64,000 nt of DNA from Sternotherus odoratus (Eukaryota; Chordata; Testudines; Kinosternidae). The stretch covers positions 79,295,892-79,359,891 of the forward strand of contig JAVMKO010000001.1 in the NCBI GenBank assembly GCA_032164245.1, given 5' to 3'. The first letter of the stretch is position 1; every line of letters starts with the position of its first letter. The position numbers and the translations under genes were made by a program. Shown here in pieces: positions 22,413-32,228 of the stretch. Under the pieces are notes generated by a model that made no database searches, was not told the origin of the DNA, and was given only the letters and a program-made list of their open reading frames with translations.

Positions 22413-22531
22413 GCAAAACTATTTTAGCCCATGAAAGCTTGTACCCAAATAAATGTGTTAGTCTCAAAGGTGCCACAAGGACTCCCCATTATTTTTGTGG
22501 ATACAGCCTAACACGGCTACCACTCTGAAAC
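22413..22531 (+). repeat. SINE-like element with 'gactaacacggctac' 3' end
   Basis: Second copy of the family: 'agcccatgaaagcttgtacc', 'gttagtctcaaaggtgccac' and 'cctaacacggctaccactct'. Confidence 0.6.
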
Positions 22532-22549
22532 CTATTTTCTGACCGTGAG

Positions 22550-22700
22550 GATGTGTTAGGCTGTGGAACGTGCTCAAAGAAAGTGACGGAAACCCCAGTG
22601 TTCAGGAAAATCTTAAACTGGACAAAATACTAGACAATGTCCTGGAGGGAAGAATCTGGTGCTGGCTGGGATATCTTAGAGGCCTTTCCCAAATCTAATA
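22550..22700 (+). repeat. CR1 LINE 3' end fragment, probable
   Basis: Phrases such as 'cttaaactggacaaaatact', 'agacaatgtcctggaggg' and 'ttagaggcctttcccaaatc' fit the 3' end of a CR1 copy. It is diverged and short. Confidence 0.4.
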
Positions 22701-23016
22701 TCCATGACACAGAGAAGTGTAATTTAACAATGGCGTGGATTTGGTTCTTGTGACAGAGAGAGGGGAATGGCAGCACTGGCTGAAATCAGGTGCAATGTAG
22801 GCAGGAAGAGACTTTTTCCCTTGCCCCAACTCTGCCTCTTCTGACTGGCTGTGCTCCCTGCTATTCCAGTCCCGCTTCTCAGCGCAGCATCTACATTTTC
22901 ATCCTGTGCACTCTGAGCAGAGACTGATGGGTTGCACGGTGGTGTCTATAATGAGAGATTTCCACCGTGGCTGAAAGCAGCAAACCCACTTTGCCTGTGT
23001 CCTAGCGTCAGAATTA

Positions 23017-23021
23017 GTGCT
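23017..23021. repeat. target-site duplication gtgct, left copy
   Basis: The 5-mer gtgct is repeated at 23805-23809 and flanks the LTR. Confidence 0.75.
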
Positions 23022-23804
23022 TGTGGTGGGGCAGCTGCCCCACCACATGAGTGATTGGGCTAGGTCAGGCTAGAGAGGCTGCACAGGCTGGCAGCCAATC
23101 ACAAAGAGCCTGAGAGGAGCCAATCAGGGCCCAGAAAGAGCCAGCCAATCAGGGCCAGGCTGGGCCCTATATAAAGGCTGCCTAGCACCGTTGCAGGCAC
23201 TCTCTCCCTGACCAGTGGGGGAGAAGGACTGTCTCCTGAGCCAAGGAGACAGGCATCTTGGACAGTGCAGCGCAGGGCAGGCTCGGGGGAGCAGAAGAGG
23301 GCTCCAGCCCGCTACCTGCCAGGCTGCAGGCCCTGAGGAGAAGGGCCCAGAAAGTGCAAGGGGCCGGAGGGGATAGTGGTTGGACAAGGGGAGTGAAGGA
23401 GGGTAGGGAGGCTGCCACTAGAGGGTCCCTGGGTCAGGGCCCAGGGTAGTGGTTGGGCCTGGGTCTTCCACATCTCCCTTGTACCTCGTGGGGGAGCAGT
23501 CAGAACATACTGCAACTAGCCCTTGATGAGAGGGGCTAGACTGAGGGGTTGTGGTTGGCTGCTGCAGCCGGAGCGGTTAACCCCCGCTCCCTCGAAGGGG
23601 GTGAGCGTGGACTAGGCGGCACTGCCAGAGGGCAGTGCCCTGAAGCAGGTGCCACCAAGCGGGGAGCAATGCGGGTCCAGATACCAGCAGGAAGCAGATG
23701 ACGGATGGGACACCACCAGCAGAGGGTGCTCCTGGACTGTTAAGAGCTAATTCCCGGACTGAACCAGCCGGAGGTGCCGTGGTGGTGAGTCCCAACCCAT
23801 CACA
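23022..23804 (+). mobile_element. solo LTR
   Basis: The 783-bp block begins TGTGGTGG, ends CATCACA and is flanked by a perfect 5-bp duplication, gtgct. It has a promoter-like layout: CCAATC at 23095, 23120 and 23145, then TATATAAAG at 23168-23176. No internal retroelement genes lie nearby, so it is a solo LTR left by recombination between two LTRs. A Gypsy-type or endogenous-retrovirus origin cannot be told from the LTR alone. Confidence 0.8.
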
Positions 23805-23809
23805 GTGCT

Positions 23810-26800
23810 CAAGTATTTGAGCTGTCTTAAAATTATGGATTTGTTTTACTGGTGGGTTGTTACCCCTAATGCTCAGCAGGGGTACCAAGTATCCATGGAC
23901 CCTCAAATATTCAAAGAAAAGGCGCTGGGTTTGGTTTTCAAAGTGATTCTTTTATAATAAATATTATCCTGTCTCGGTTAGTAAACAAGCCACATTTGGG
24001 TGAAATCTAACTCAATCTGCTTCCCGTTGCTCTTTAAAACAGAGAAATTCAGAGAAGGCCTCTACGATGAGAAAAAAATGGATTTGGTTTATTTTAGGAG
24101 TACAGGCTGAGCTTGGGTTTTCTCTGAAATATGAAATATCCCTTGATTGTGCAAATGCATCCTGATGGTGTCTTTGTGTTCTTGTCACTCCTGATTTATG
24201 GGGCCTTTTCTCCACTCAGAAGAATTTGCATTTCAATTTCCATTACTCGTACTTCTCCCTGCAGCGCTCCAACCCTGAAAGCAAGCTTGCGCTGCTGTGC
24301 CCCAACTGGAGTCCCAGATGGCGCTGCCCATGCAGCCCTGCACTGCAATCAGGACAATAACAGAGTCTGTGGCTGGCATTGGCAGGGCACTGCTGAGAGG
24401 AAGCTCACACCGCTGGAATCTCAGGTGGCAGGTTAATTGTCTTCCACATTACATTCAGGAAGTTTGGCATGTTCTGTCTTGCTCCCCTCTCATCCCCCAG
24501 TTCCTACATGGAAATGGTTTATGGAACAAGCAGTGAGATCTGGTGTATCGTGTGTGGGTCTCTGCATGCACCTTTCTCCTTCATCTTACCACCACTCCCC
24601 ATCCCCTCGACAGCAACCACGAGCAGGAAGAACAGACTTTGGTATGTGCAGGCTTGTCTTGTTCCCAGCAGGAGACTCACCTATCTGCCTTCTCCATTCA
24701 CAGAAACAGTCACAGACAATGATGTTCTCATCCTTGCCTTATTTCCTGCCGTGACATCTCCCCTGTAACAGTACGAACTTATGATCAAATATTTTGTATT
24801 TAAAATATACCGAAGGAGCTGAGAGAAGACTTTGAAGAACAAAGAACTCATCCATTCAAGAGAGATTATAAAAGCTCAAAAAAAAATAGCTTTGGAAATG
24901 GAGAAGGAGTGGCCAGGAGTTTTATAAGTTTTTGAAGGTTTACTTGATGTGAAATGAGACAACTCTCTGACCATTTCCTACGGGAAAGGTGTCCACATCC
25001 CATAGACCAACCCTACCACTGGCATAACAGATCCCTTCAGAAACAAAGGCCCAGACAAGCCAAGAACCGAATGGGACACTGACACTGAACAATCTGAGGT
25101 GAATTCTTCCAGGTCAGGATTGAGACAAGAGGCCCGTGTGGTGGGAAGCTTGTGCAGCTACCATCTTCAGCTTCTTATACCATGCCCATCACTGTCGTAT
25201 CCGAGCGTCTTCCAGGAACGCATTAAGCAATGCTTTTCAAAACGGTCAGCCCAGTACCTATCACCAGCACAAAGATTTCATTGAACTCTGGGATATAATG
25301 TTTGTGTAAATATTCGGGACAAAGACAACTCCTCAACTTTGGGAGTTGAAGATCCTGCCATGTGCCATTGGAAAGGCCATATTTTCCCCAATCATTTGGA
25401 TATTCTCAACCTTGAATGGGTAATGCTGTTCCTGCTGGCTCGGGCACTTCCATGGCCAGTTGAAGCCCTGAACCGTAGGGAGCTGAATGACTGTTATTTA
25501 CATCAGAGCTAGAGCCTATTAAAAAATGGAATTTCCATTCTGAAGGAAATTCCAGTATTTCAGTTTGTTCTGATTGGGGACAAAAAGTTGAAATAAAATG
25601 TTTTGCCTATTTAAATATTCAAAAATTTTCATTTTGACAAGGTTGAAATGTTTCATTAATTTCTCATTGAACGATTCAATTAAATCTGAGTGTTTCCGTG
25701 AAACATTTTGACTTTGTCAAATAAGTATTTTGTGACCAATCTACTCAGACCTTAGATCCCTCCACAATAGACATCTCAGAGATACTTATGATAAATAGAT
25801 GTATTATGATATTATCTGGGTTGTGTCCCTTTTTCTCAGTTGCTTTCCTTCTTTGTTCTCTGAGGTTCATGCAGAGCACTGTAAGTTATGGTAGCTTACA
25901 TTACCTACTCTTCTCTCACCTCCCATGCTAAAGGAAGATGACACAAAGGCTATGCAAGATGCAAAGAACAATGTAACCAAATTAATCTGTGAAAAGGAAA
26001 TTCCAACATTCTTTTTTCTGCAGCAAGGGCAGACACAATCTTTCACTTGTGGATTAGGGAACTGACTCCACACAGGGGGGGGGAAAAATCACAGCACGCC
26101 CCCGCTATTCCATTCACCAGGCATTCACTAATCCCTTCCTCTTCCCCTGCCAGTAGGTTTGATCTTTCTTCAAGGGAGCAGCTAGTTTGAAGAATGTTGA
26201 GGATTGGAGTGGGGAGGAGCAGAGAGGGTATGTACCTAGGTTTTCTGCAAGCCCAAGTCAACTCATTCTAGTGATGGCGCAGCCCTGGCACATTCCACAC
26301 AGCAGGAAGAGGCGGAAATGTGAAAACATACAGCAGGAAAAGGGGAAAGTACAGGGGGGAAGTGATGCTGGGCAGACTTGAGGTGCAGTATCAGAGCTGT
26401 GTGTGGAGAGCCCAGGATCAGAAGATCAGGAACTACTGCAGGGAAGGACTAAGATTTATTGGCACAGCTATGTGGGAATTGCAGGACTGGAATAGCCACA
26501 GGTGCTGCTGGTATTAATGAAGTGCATTGGAAAAAAATGTTAAAGAGGTGGACACAGGAGTGGAACAAGGAGGGGGAATGCAGGTTAGAGCTACCGTATA
26601 CAGTAATGCTAGCATGGGGAAAGCAAAAGGCTTTATAGGTCATCTTTGCATTGCACAGGCAGCACCTGTATGGGAGAGAAGGCTGGGGGTTCTAGGAAAC
26701 TAGCACAGGCCCTACCTCTCAGTATTTGTCTCCAACTCTCACAAGCAGTAAATGCAGCAGTTAAAATGTAAAACATTTGGTTGATAAAGCCCAGCTAAGA

Positions 26801-26999
26801 AAACCCACAGTCTCAACATCTCAGACTGGCTCATAGAAATCAGGGATGGGAAAGCCCTATCAGGTCACAACTTGTATATTCTCCCAAACAATGGAGGGAC
26901 AGCTATACACTGTAATCTGCATTGCTTTCTGTCTCGTCTATCTTTGTCTCAGACAGTGCTGCTTTCTAGATGAACTGGAATTTAGGGATACAACAGGAA
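23810..26999. other. unassigned sequence
   Basis: No gene is recognised. An AT-rich stretch at 25530-25720 shares words (gttgaaat, aaattttcattttgac) with 3210-3310 and 62995-63115. A small CR1-like 3' scrap is possible near 26833-26900. Confidence 0.3.
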
Positions 27000-27009
27000 T
27001 GAGAGAAAC

Positions 27010-27350
27010 TTGGTGAGACAAGGTGGTTATGGTGATGTCGTCATCACCAACGAGGCCCAGAAAAAGATCATCCTTGTCAACATCACGGTCTCCTTTGAGA
27101 ACAGGACCCTGCTCTTTTGCAAAGCCCGAGCTCGTAAGCTGGAAAAGTTCACTCCCCTGGCCGACACCCGGAGAGCAAAGGGCCACAAGGTGCAGATGGA
27201 TGCCCTGATTGTCAGAGCCCCAGCGGCCTGGGATCCCTACAATGAGCGTCTGCCGCAGATCTGCGGGATTGGTCGATACTACGCATGACTCATGCGGCAC
27301 CTCATGGTCTCAGTCACCATCTGATGGTCCAGGCAGGAGCGGCACCAGCT
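27010..27350 (+). pseudogene. R2-type LINE endonuclease C-terminal fragment
   Basis: A 92-codon frame (27010-27288) reads VVITNEAQKKIILVNITVSF, then FCKARARKLEKFTPLADTRR, VQMDALIVRAPAAWDPYNER and CGIGRYYA. It resembles, from memory, the C-terminal restriction-like endonuclease region of R2-like non-LTR retrotransposons found in reptiles. The similarity continues through a stop (LMRHLMVS after YYA), so it is a decayed fragment. The upstream polymerase is missing. The family call (R2 or another RLE-type clade) is uncertain. Confidence 0.6.
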
Positions 27351-27475
27351 TTTTTGCAGCCCTAGGTGGCGAAGAAAAAAAAAAAAGGCAGAAAAACTGC
27401 CGCTCCCGAATTGCTGCTGGCGGCGAAATCAGTGAGCAGCCCTGCCGCCGAATTGCCGCCGACAACTAGGCCAAA
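27340..27475. repeat. GC-rich 'gccgccgaattgccgcc' repeat fragment
   Basis: Contains an A12 run and the words 'ctgccgctcccgaattgctg' and 'gccgccgaattgccgccg', which fit a dispersed reptile repeat family I remember. No ends were identified. Confidence 0.35.
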
Positions 27476-27698
27476 GTAGTGCTGCATTTTAAAAGATACC
27501 ATTGAATCTAGTGAGATAAGAAATTCTGAGTGAAGAAGACAACACATTGAATCTATATGGATCCCAATCCCAAATTATAAGAATGTAAATATAGGCGCAA
27601 ACTCCAGATCAAGAAAAGGAAATTGAATGCAGAATTGTGAAAGAAATCAAAGCAGCGGTAAAAAGTAACTAAAAATATAATGAGTTGAACTACCCATC

Positions 27699-28843
27699 TG
27701 TAGAGGGGTGGCGTGGCTCCCTGCGGACCGCGAGCGAAAGTGCCCCTGGCTGGGGCCGGAGAGGGCCGAGCCAGCACCAGTCAAGCCCCGCCCCCGGAAG
27801 TCCCGGGCCCGACCCGGAAGTTCAAGAGCTCGGCCGCCGAGCTCATTCGGGTGGCAGACACCGGCGAAGCCAGCCGCTCCAGGGCTGACTCCGCTTAGAG
27901 ACCCGCCGAACCGGCAGCCTCCCCACTACTGGGAAAGGCCGCCGACACTGCCGCTCGGCCACTACCCCGAGGAGCCGCGGAACCTGCCGCCTGACCGCCG
28001 CCCGGAGGACCGGCTGGGGATGCCGCCAGCCCGCTACCCCGAGGAGCCACGGGGCCTGCCACCTGACCGCTACTGGGACCAGCCGCCGACGCTGCCGCTC
28101 GGCCACTACCCAGAGGAGGCACTGGACCCGCCGCCTGACCGCCGTCCGGAGGACCCGCTGCCGCCACCGACCCAGCCGACAGCCTATTACCCGGAGGAGC
28201 CACCGACAGAGCCAGCCTGCTACCCCGAGGACTTGCCAGATCTGCCGCCGGACAGTGATCCGGAAGTAGCCCGGGGGAAGGCCCCGAGCCAATGTCAGTG
28301 TGTTTCGGCCAGGATCCCCACTGACTGCAGCAAGCCTTTCGCTGCAAGGGCCCCCAGGCTGGGACGCAGTGGAAGTGGGTGGGCCTGCGCCCCCCCTGCC
28401 ACCCCACTGGTGGGTGGCAGTCTCCCCCTCACACCGACACCTGGCCTACCAGCTCCTGAACTATTGTTCAGCCCCTGCTTAAGGGCCTGAACCCCCTGAC
28501 CCTTCACACTTATTGTTGTTCCTCGAACTGTGCTCTGCCCCACCTGAGGGCCTGAGCCCCGACCCCGGGAACTCTTACTCGGCCCACCTGAGGGCCTGAG
28601 CCCCGACCCCGGGGACTCTTGCTCGGCCCACCTGAGGGCCTGAGCCCCGACCCCGGGGACTCTCGCTCGGCCCACCTGAGGGCCTGAGCCCCAGGCCACT
28701 ACGACTCCCGCCCAGCGGGAGGCGGGAGTTAGGACCCGCGGCCCCGCTAATTCCCCACAGGGGCCGCACGACAGCGCAAGGAAGCGAGGATTTCCCGCCA
28801 GACCGGTGGAAGGGGGCGGAGCCCTGGGTACACGACCCTTACA
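27699..28843 (+). mobile_element. candidate LTR with internal minisatellites
   Basis: The block begins TGTAGAGG and ends CCCTTACA, flanked by ccatc (27694-27698) and cgatc (28844-28848), a 4 of 5 match. It is sharply GC-richer than its surroundings. It contains an imperfect repeat of about 60-65 bp at 27930-28200 and a 44-bp repeat at 28539-28690. A frame of 260 codons (27708-28490) encodes a proline-rich repeat with YPEEP, LPPDR and RPEDP words. No retroelement protein is seen. It could be an LTR of about 1.15 kb or another GC-rich insertion. Confidence 0.45.
28539..28690. repeat. 44-bp tandem repeat
   Basis: The word cccacctgagggcctgagcc recurs at 28539, 28583, 28627 and 28671, an exact 44-bp period. 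Units differ by only a few bases. Confidence 0.9.
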
Positions 28844-28925
28844 CGATCTATAAATGCTCAAATGGCATGACCGTTTTTCAACACTTTAAATTATTGCTTC
28901 TTAGAAAATGAGGTTACTTACCGGT

Positions 28926-29119
28926 AACTGTTGTCCTTCGAGATGTGTTGCTCATATCCATTCCAATTAGGTGTGTGCATGCGCCGCGTGCACCGTTGTC
29001 GGGAAGACTTTTTACCCTAGCAACCCTCGCCAGGTCACTCATGGAGTCCCCTGGAGTGGCACCTCCATGGCGCTGTATATATATAGGAGCCGACCTCGTG
29101 CCCCCCTCAGTTCCTTCTT
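28926..29119. repeat. DIRS inverted terminal repeat, left
   Basis: Running from aactgttgtccttcgag to cagttccttctt, this is the reverse complement of 36728-36923 with scattered mismatches. Shared blocks include gggaagactttttaccctag, the TATATATATAGGAGCCGAC stretch and cattccaattaggtgtgtg. The TATA-like run may be a promoter element. Confidence 0.88.
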
Positions 29120-29154
29120 GCCGGGAGCTCCGACAGTGGGGAAGGAGGGTGGGT

Positions 29155-29254
29155 TTTGGAATGGATATGAGCAACACATCTGGAAGAACAACAGTTACCG
29201 GTAAGTAACCTCATTTTCTTCTTCGAGTGGTTGCTCATATACATTCCAATTAGG
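29155..29254. repeat. DIRS internal complementary region
   Basis: This block joins sequences from both outer ends. The first 60 bases are the near-perfect reverse complement of the left outer end (28904-28965), and the following tcttcgagtggttgctcat...caattagg matches the right outer end. The join is at about 29218-29222. In DIRS elements such a region is thought to align the ends of the linear cDNA for circle formation. Confidence 0.8.
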
Positions 29255-29272
29255 TGATTCGCAAGCCCTTAC

Positions 29273-30230
29273 CTAGGCTGTGGGACCGGAGCAACTGAGC
29301 ACCGTGCTTAGAATGGCTGAGCCGAAGGCAGCATCGTCTCTGGACGGCTGGACCAGCGCGTAGTGCATCACGAAAGTATGGACCGAGGACCACATGGCAG
29401 CTCTGCAGATTTCCTGGAGTGGGACCTGTGCCAGGAAGGCCGCGGAGGACGCCTGAGCGCTGCTGGAGTGGGCGGAGAATGGCTTCACTGGTGAACCCGC
29501 GAGATCATAACATGTACGGATGCACGCTGTGATCCAGGAGGAAGTCCGAAGGGTAGAGACCGGTAGGCCCTTCATACGGTCTGCCACTGCAATAAACAGT
29601 TGTGGTGATTTGTGGAATGGTTTTGTCCTTTCAATATAGAACGCGAGTGCGCGTCGTATGTCGAGAGTGTGTAGGCGACACTCCTGCGTCGAATTGTGAG
29701 GTTTAGGGTAGAAGATAGGGAGAAAGATTTCCTTGCTAACGTGGAACATCGAGACCACTTTAGGCAGAAAGGCGGGGTGAGGCCTCAGCTGCACTTTGTC
29801 CTTATGGAAGATAGTGTACGGGAGTTCCGAGGTCAGAGCCCTGAGTTCGGATACCCGCCGTGCCGAGGTTATAGCGACCAGGAATACTGTCTTCCAAGAG
29901 AGGTATAGGAGGGAGCAGGTGGCCATGGGTTCGAACGGGGGTCCCATGAGACGGGATAGTACCAGATTGAGATCCCAGGAAGGGATTGGCTGTCGCACTT
30001 GGGGGTACAGTCAATCCAGGCCCTTGAGGAAGCGCCCCCACCATCGGGTCAGAGAATATCGAATGTCCAGCAAACGGTGGGTGGAATGCCGAAATTGAGG
30101 CCAAGTGAACCCTTATAGAGGAAAGCGCTAAGCCCTGTTGCTTAAGGTAGAGCAAGTAGTCTAAAATGAGCTGGACAGATGCTGAGCGTGGGGAGACACC
30201 ACGCTGGGTGCACCAGTGCGAGAAGTGCTT
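29273..30230 (-). pseudogene. DIRS tyrosine recombinase, broken
   Basis: The N-terminal part is in one frame (30155-29802; LYLKQQGLALSSIRVHLAS) and the catalytic part in another (29998-29273), with a frameshift near 30010. The catalytic part shows the first-arginine box (ITSARRVSELRAL), LDIRRALAFYIERTKPF, the histidine box AHSSS and a C-terminal HTFVMHYAL with the likely nucleophile tyrosine. The expected His-x-x-Arg box appears to have lost its arginine. The enzyme would insert circular cDNA. This copy is dead. Confidence 0.8.
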
Positions 30231-30322
30231 TCACTTTGCGGAGTATGCTGAGTGGGTGGACGGCTTTCTGCTGCTAAGGAGGACCTGTTGCACTGGGCTA
30301 GCACAGAGCATCCCCGTCTCCG

Positions 30323-32060
30323 TTAACCATGGAGTTTCCAAGCTGTGAGGTGGAGTGACTGAAGGTCTGGGTGGCAGAGGCGGCTGTGGTCCTGGGAAAT
30401 CAGGTCCGGCCAGGCTGGGAGGGTTATTGGGTCCTCCACTGACAGGTCCAGGAGTGAGGTGAACCAGTGTTGTCTGGGCCATGCCGGCATGATCAGAATG
30501 AGCTGAGCCTTGTCCCGTCGGGCTTTGACCAGCACCCTGTGGATTAGTGGAAATGGGGGAAAGGTGTATATTAGTTGGCCTTTCCAAGGGAGTAGAAAGG
30601 CATCCGTCAAGGAGCCCGGGGAACTGCCCCTGAGGGAGAAGAACTGTAGGCATTTCCTGTTGGACTTGGTGGCAAACAGGTCGACTTGGGGAAAGCCCCA
30701 CTTGAGGAAGATCATGCAAATTATGTCCGTACGACTCGACCACTCGTGGGCCGAGATGGATCTGCTCAGGCGGCCTGCGAGGATAGTCTGAGACCCTGGT
30801 AGGAAGGAGGCTACCGGGTGGATGTTGTGACCTATACAAAAGCCCCAAAGCAGGAGGGCTTCTTTGCACAGTGGGGAGGATCTGGCCCCACCCTGCTTGT
30901 TGACGTAGAACATTGCAGTCGTATTGTCCATTAGCATGGACATGCAATGATCCTGCAGTTGGGCTTTGAAAGCCTGGCATGCCAGGCGGATAGCCTTGAG
31001 TTCCCGAACATTGATGTGCAGTCTCAGGTCGTCGGAAGACCAGAGGCCTTGGGTCCTGGTGTTCCCGAGGTGCGCGCCCCACCCCAGTGAGGAGGCATCT
31101 GTCACTAGGGACATCGAGGGTTGTGGGGCCTGGAAGGGAAGGCCTTCGCACACTAGGGATTGATTTTGCCACCACTTTAGGGAGGACAGGACCGGTTTGG
31201 GGACTGTGAGTAGCATGTCGAGACTGTGCCTGCTTGGGCGGTAGACCGTGGACAACCAGGCCTGAAGGGGGCGCAGGCGTAACCTGGTGTATTTGTTCAC
31301 GAACGTGCAGGAGGCCATGTGACCTAGGAGGCTTAGGCCCGCACGTGCCATAGTGGTTGGGTAGTCTCGAATGTTCGAGATAGCCCTGGAGATGGCTTGG
31401 AAGCGGGTGAGGGGGAGAAAAGCCCGTGCTCGAGTGGCGTCTAGCATCGCGCCAATGAATTCCAGTCTTTGTGTGGGAATTAGAGTTGACTTTTCCTCGT
31501 TGAGGAGGATACCCAGTCAGCAGAACATGGTGAAGGCTAGGTAAACGTGGGACTGGACCTGTTGCCTGGACGTGCCCTTGATGAGCCAATCATCCAGGTA
31601 CGGGAATACCGTCACTCTGCATTTGCGGAGGAAGGCGGCCACCACAGCCATGCACTTTGAGAAGACTCTGGGCACTGTGGATAGGTCGAAGGGTAGGGCC
31701 GTGAACTGGTAATGAGTGTTCCCAGCCAGGAAACGTAGGAAACGTCTGTGGGGTGGGAAGCATCCTTCATGTCGAGGGAAGCATACCAGTCCCCTGGGTC
31801 TAGTGAAGGAATTATGGTATCAAGAGAGACCATGCGGAACTTCAACTTTTTCATGTATTTGTTGAGTCCTCTCAGGTCCAGGATGGGCCTTAATCCTCCC
31901 TTTACCTTTGGGATTAGGAAGTAACGGGAGTAGAACCCCTTGCCCCGAAATTCCACCGGAACCTCCTTTATGGCCCCCAGGGATAGGAGGGTCTGCACCT
32001 CCTGTAGAAGGAGTTCCTCGTGAGAGGGGTCCCTGAAGAGGGACAGGGTTGGGGGGTGGG
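30323..32060 (-). pseudogene. DIRS reverse transcriptase and RNase H, broken
   Basis: Frame 31998-31612 begins the RT (LLSLGAIKEVP, YSRYFLIPKVKGGLRPILDLR, ASLDMKDA) and then shifts after the first catalytic aspartate, near 31757. The YLDD box survives at about 31580-31605 in another frame. Frame 31447-30323 holds the RNase H region (VTDASSLGWGAHLG, HINVRELKAIRLA, MLMDNTTAMFYVNKQGG) and a downstream DLFATKSNRKC segment typical of DIRS polyproteins. A stop lies between the YLDD box and the RNase H part. Confidence 0.85.
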
Positions 32061-32228
32061 AGGGAGGGGTAGAACAGAACTAGAGGGAGTATCCCTCTTC
32101 CACCGTTTGGAGGACCCAGCGGTATTGTGGTGATTACAGACCAGGCACGGAGGAAATGGGACAAATGCTGACGAAAGGGCAGGGTAGGGTCTGTATGGGG
32201 GTATGGTATGCTGTCCTCGACCGTACCT

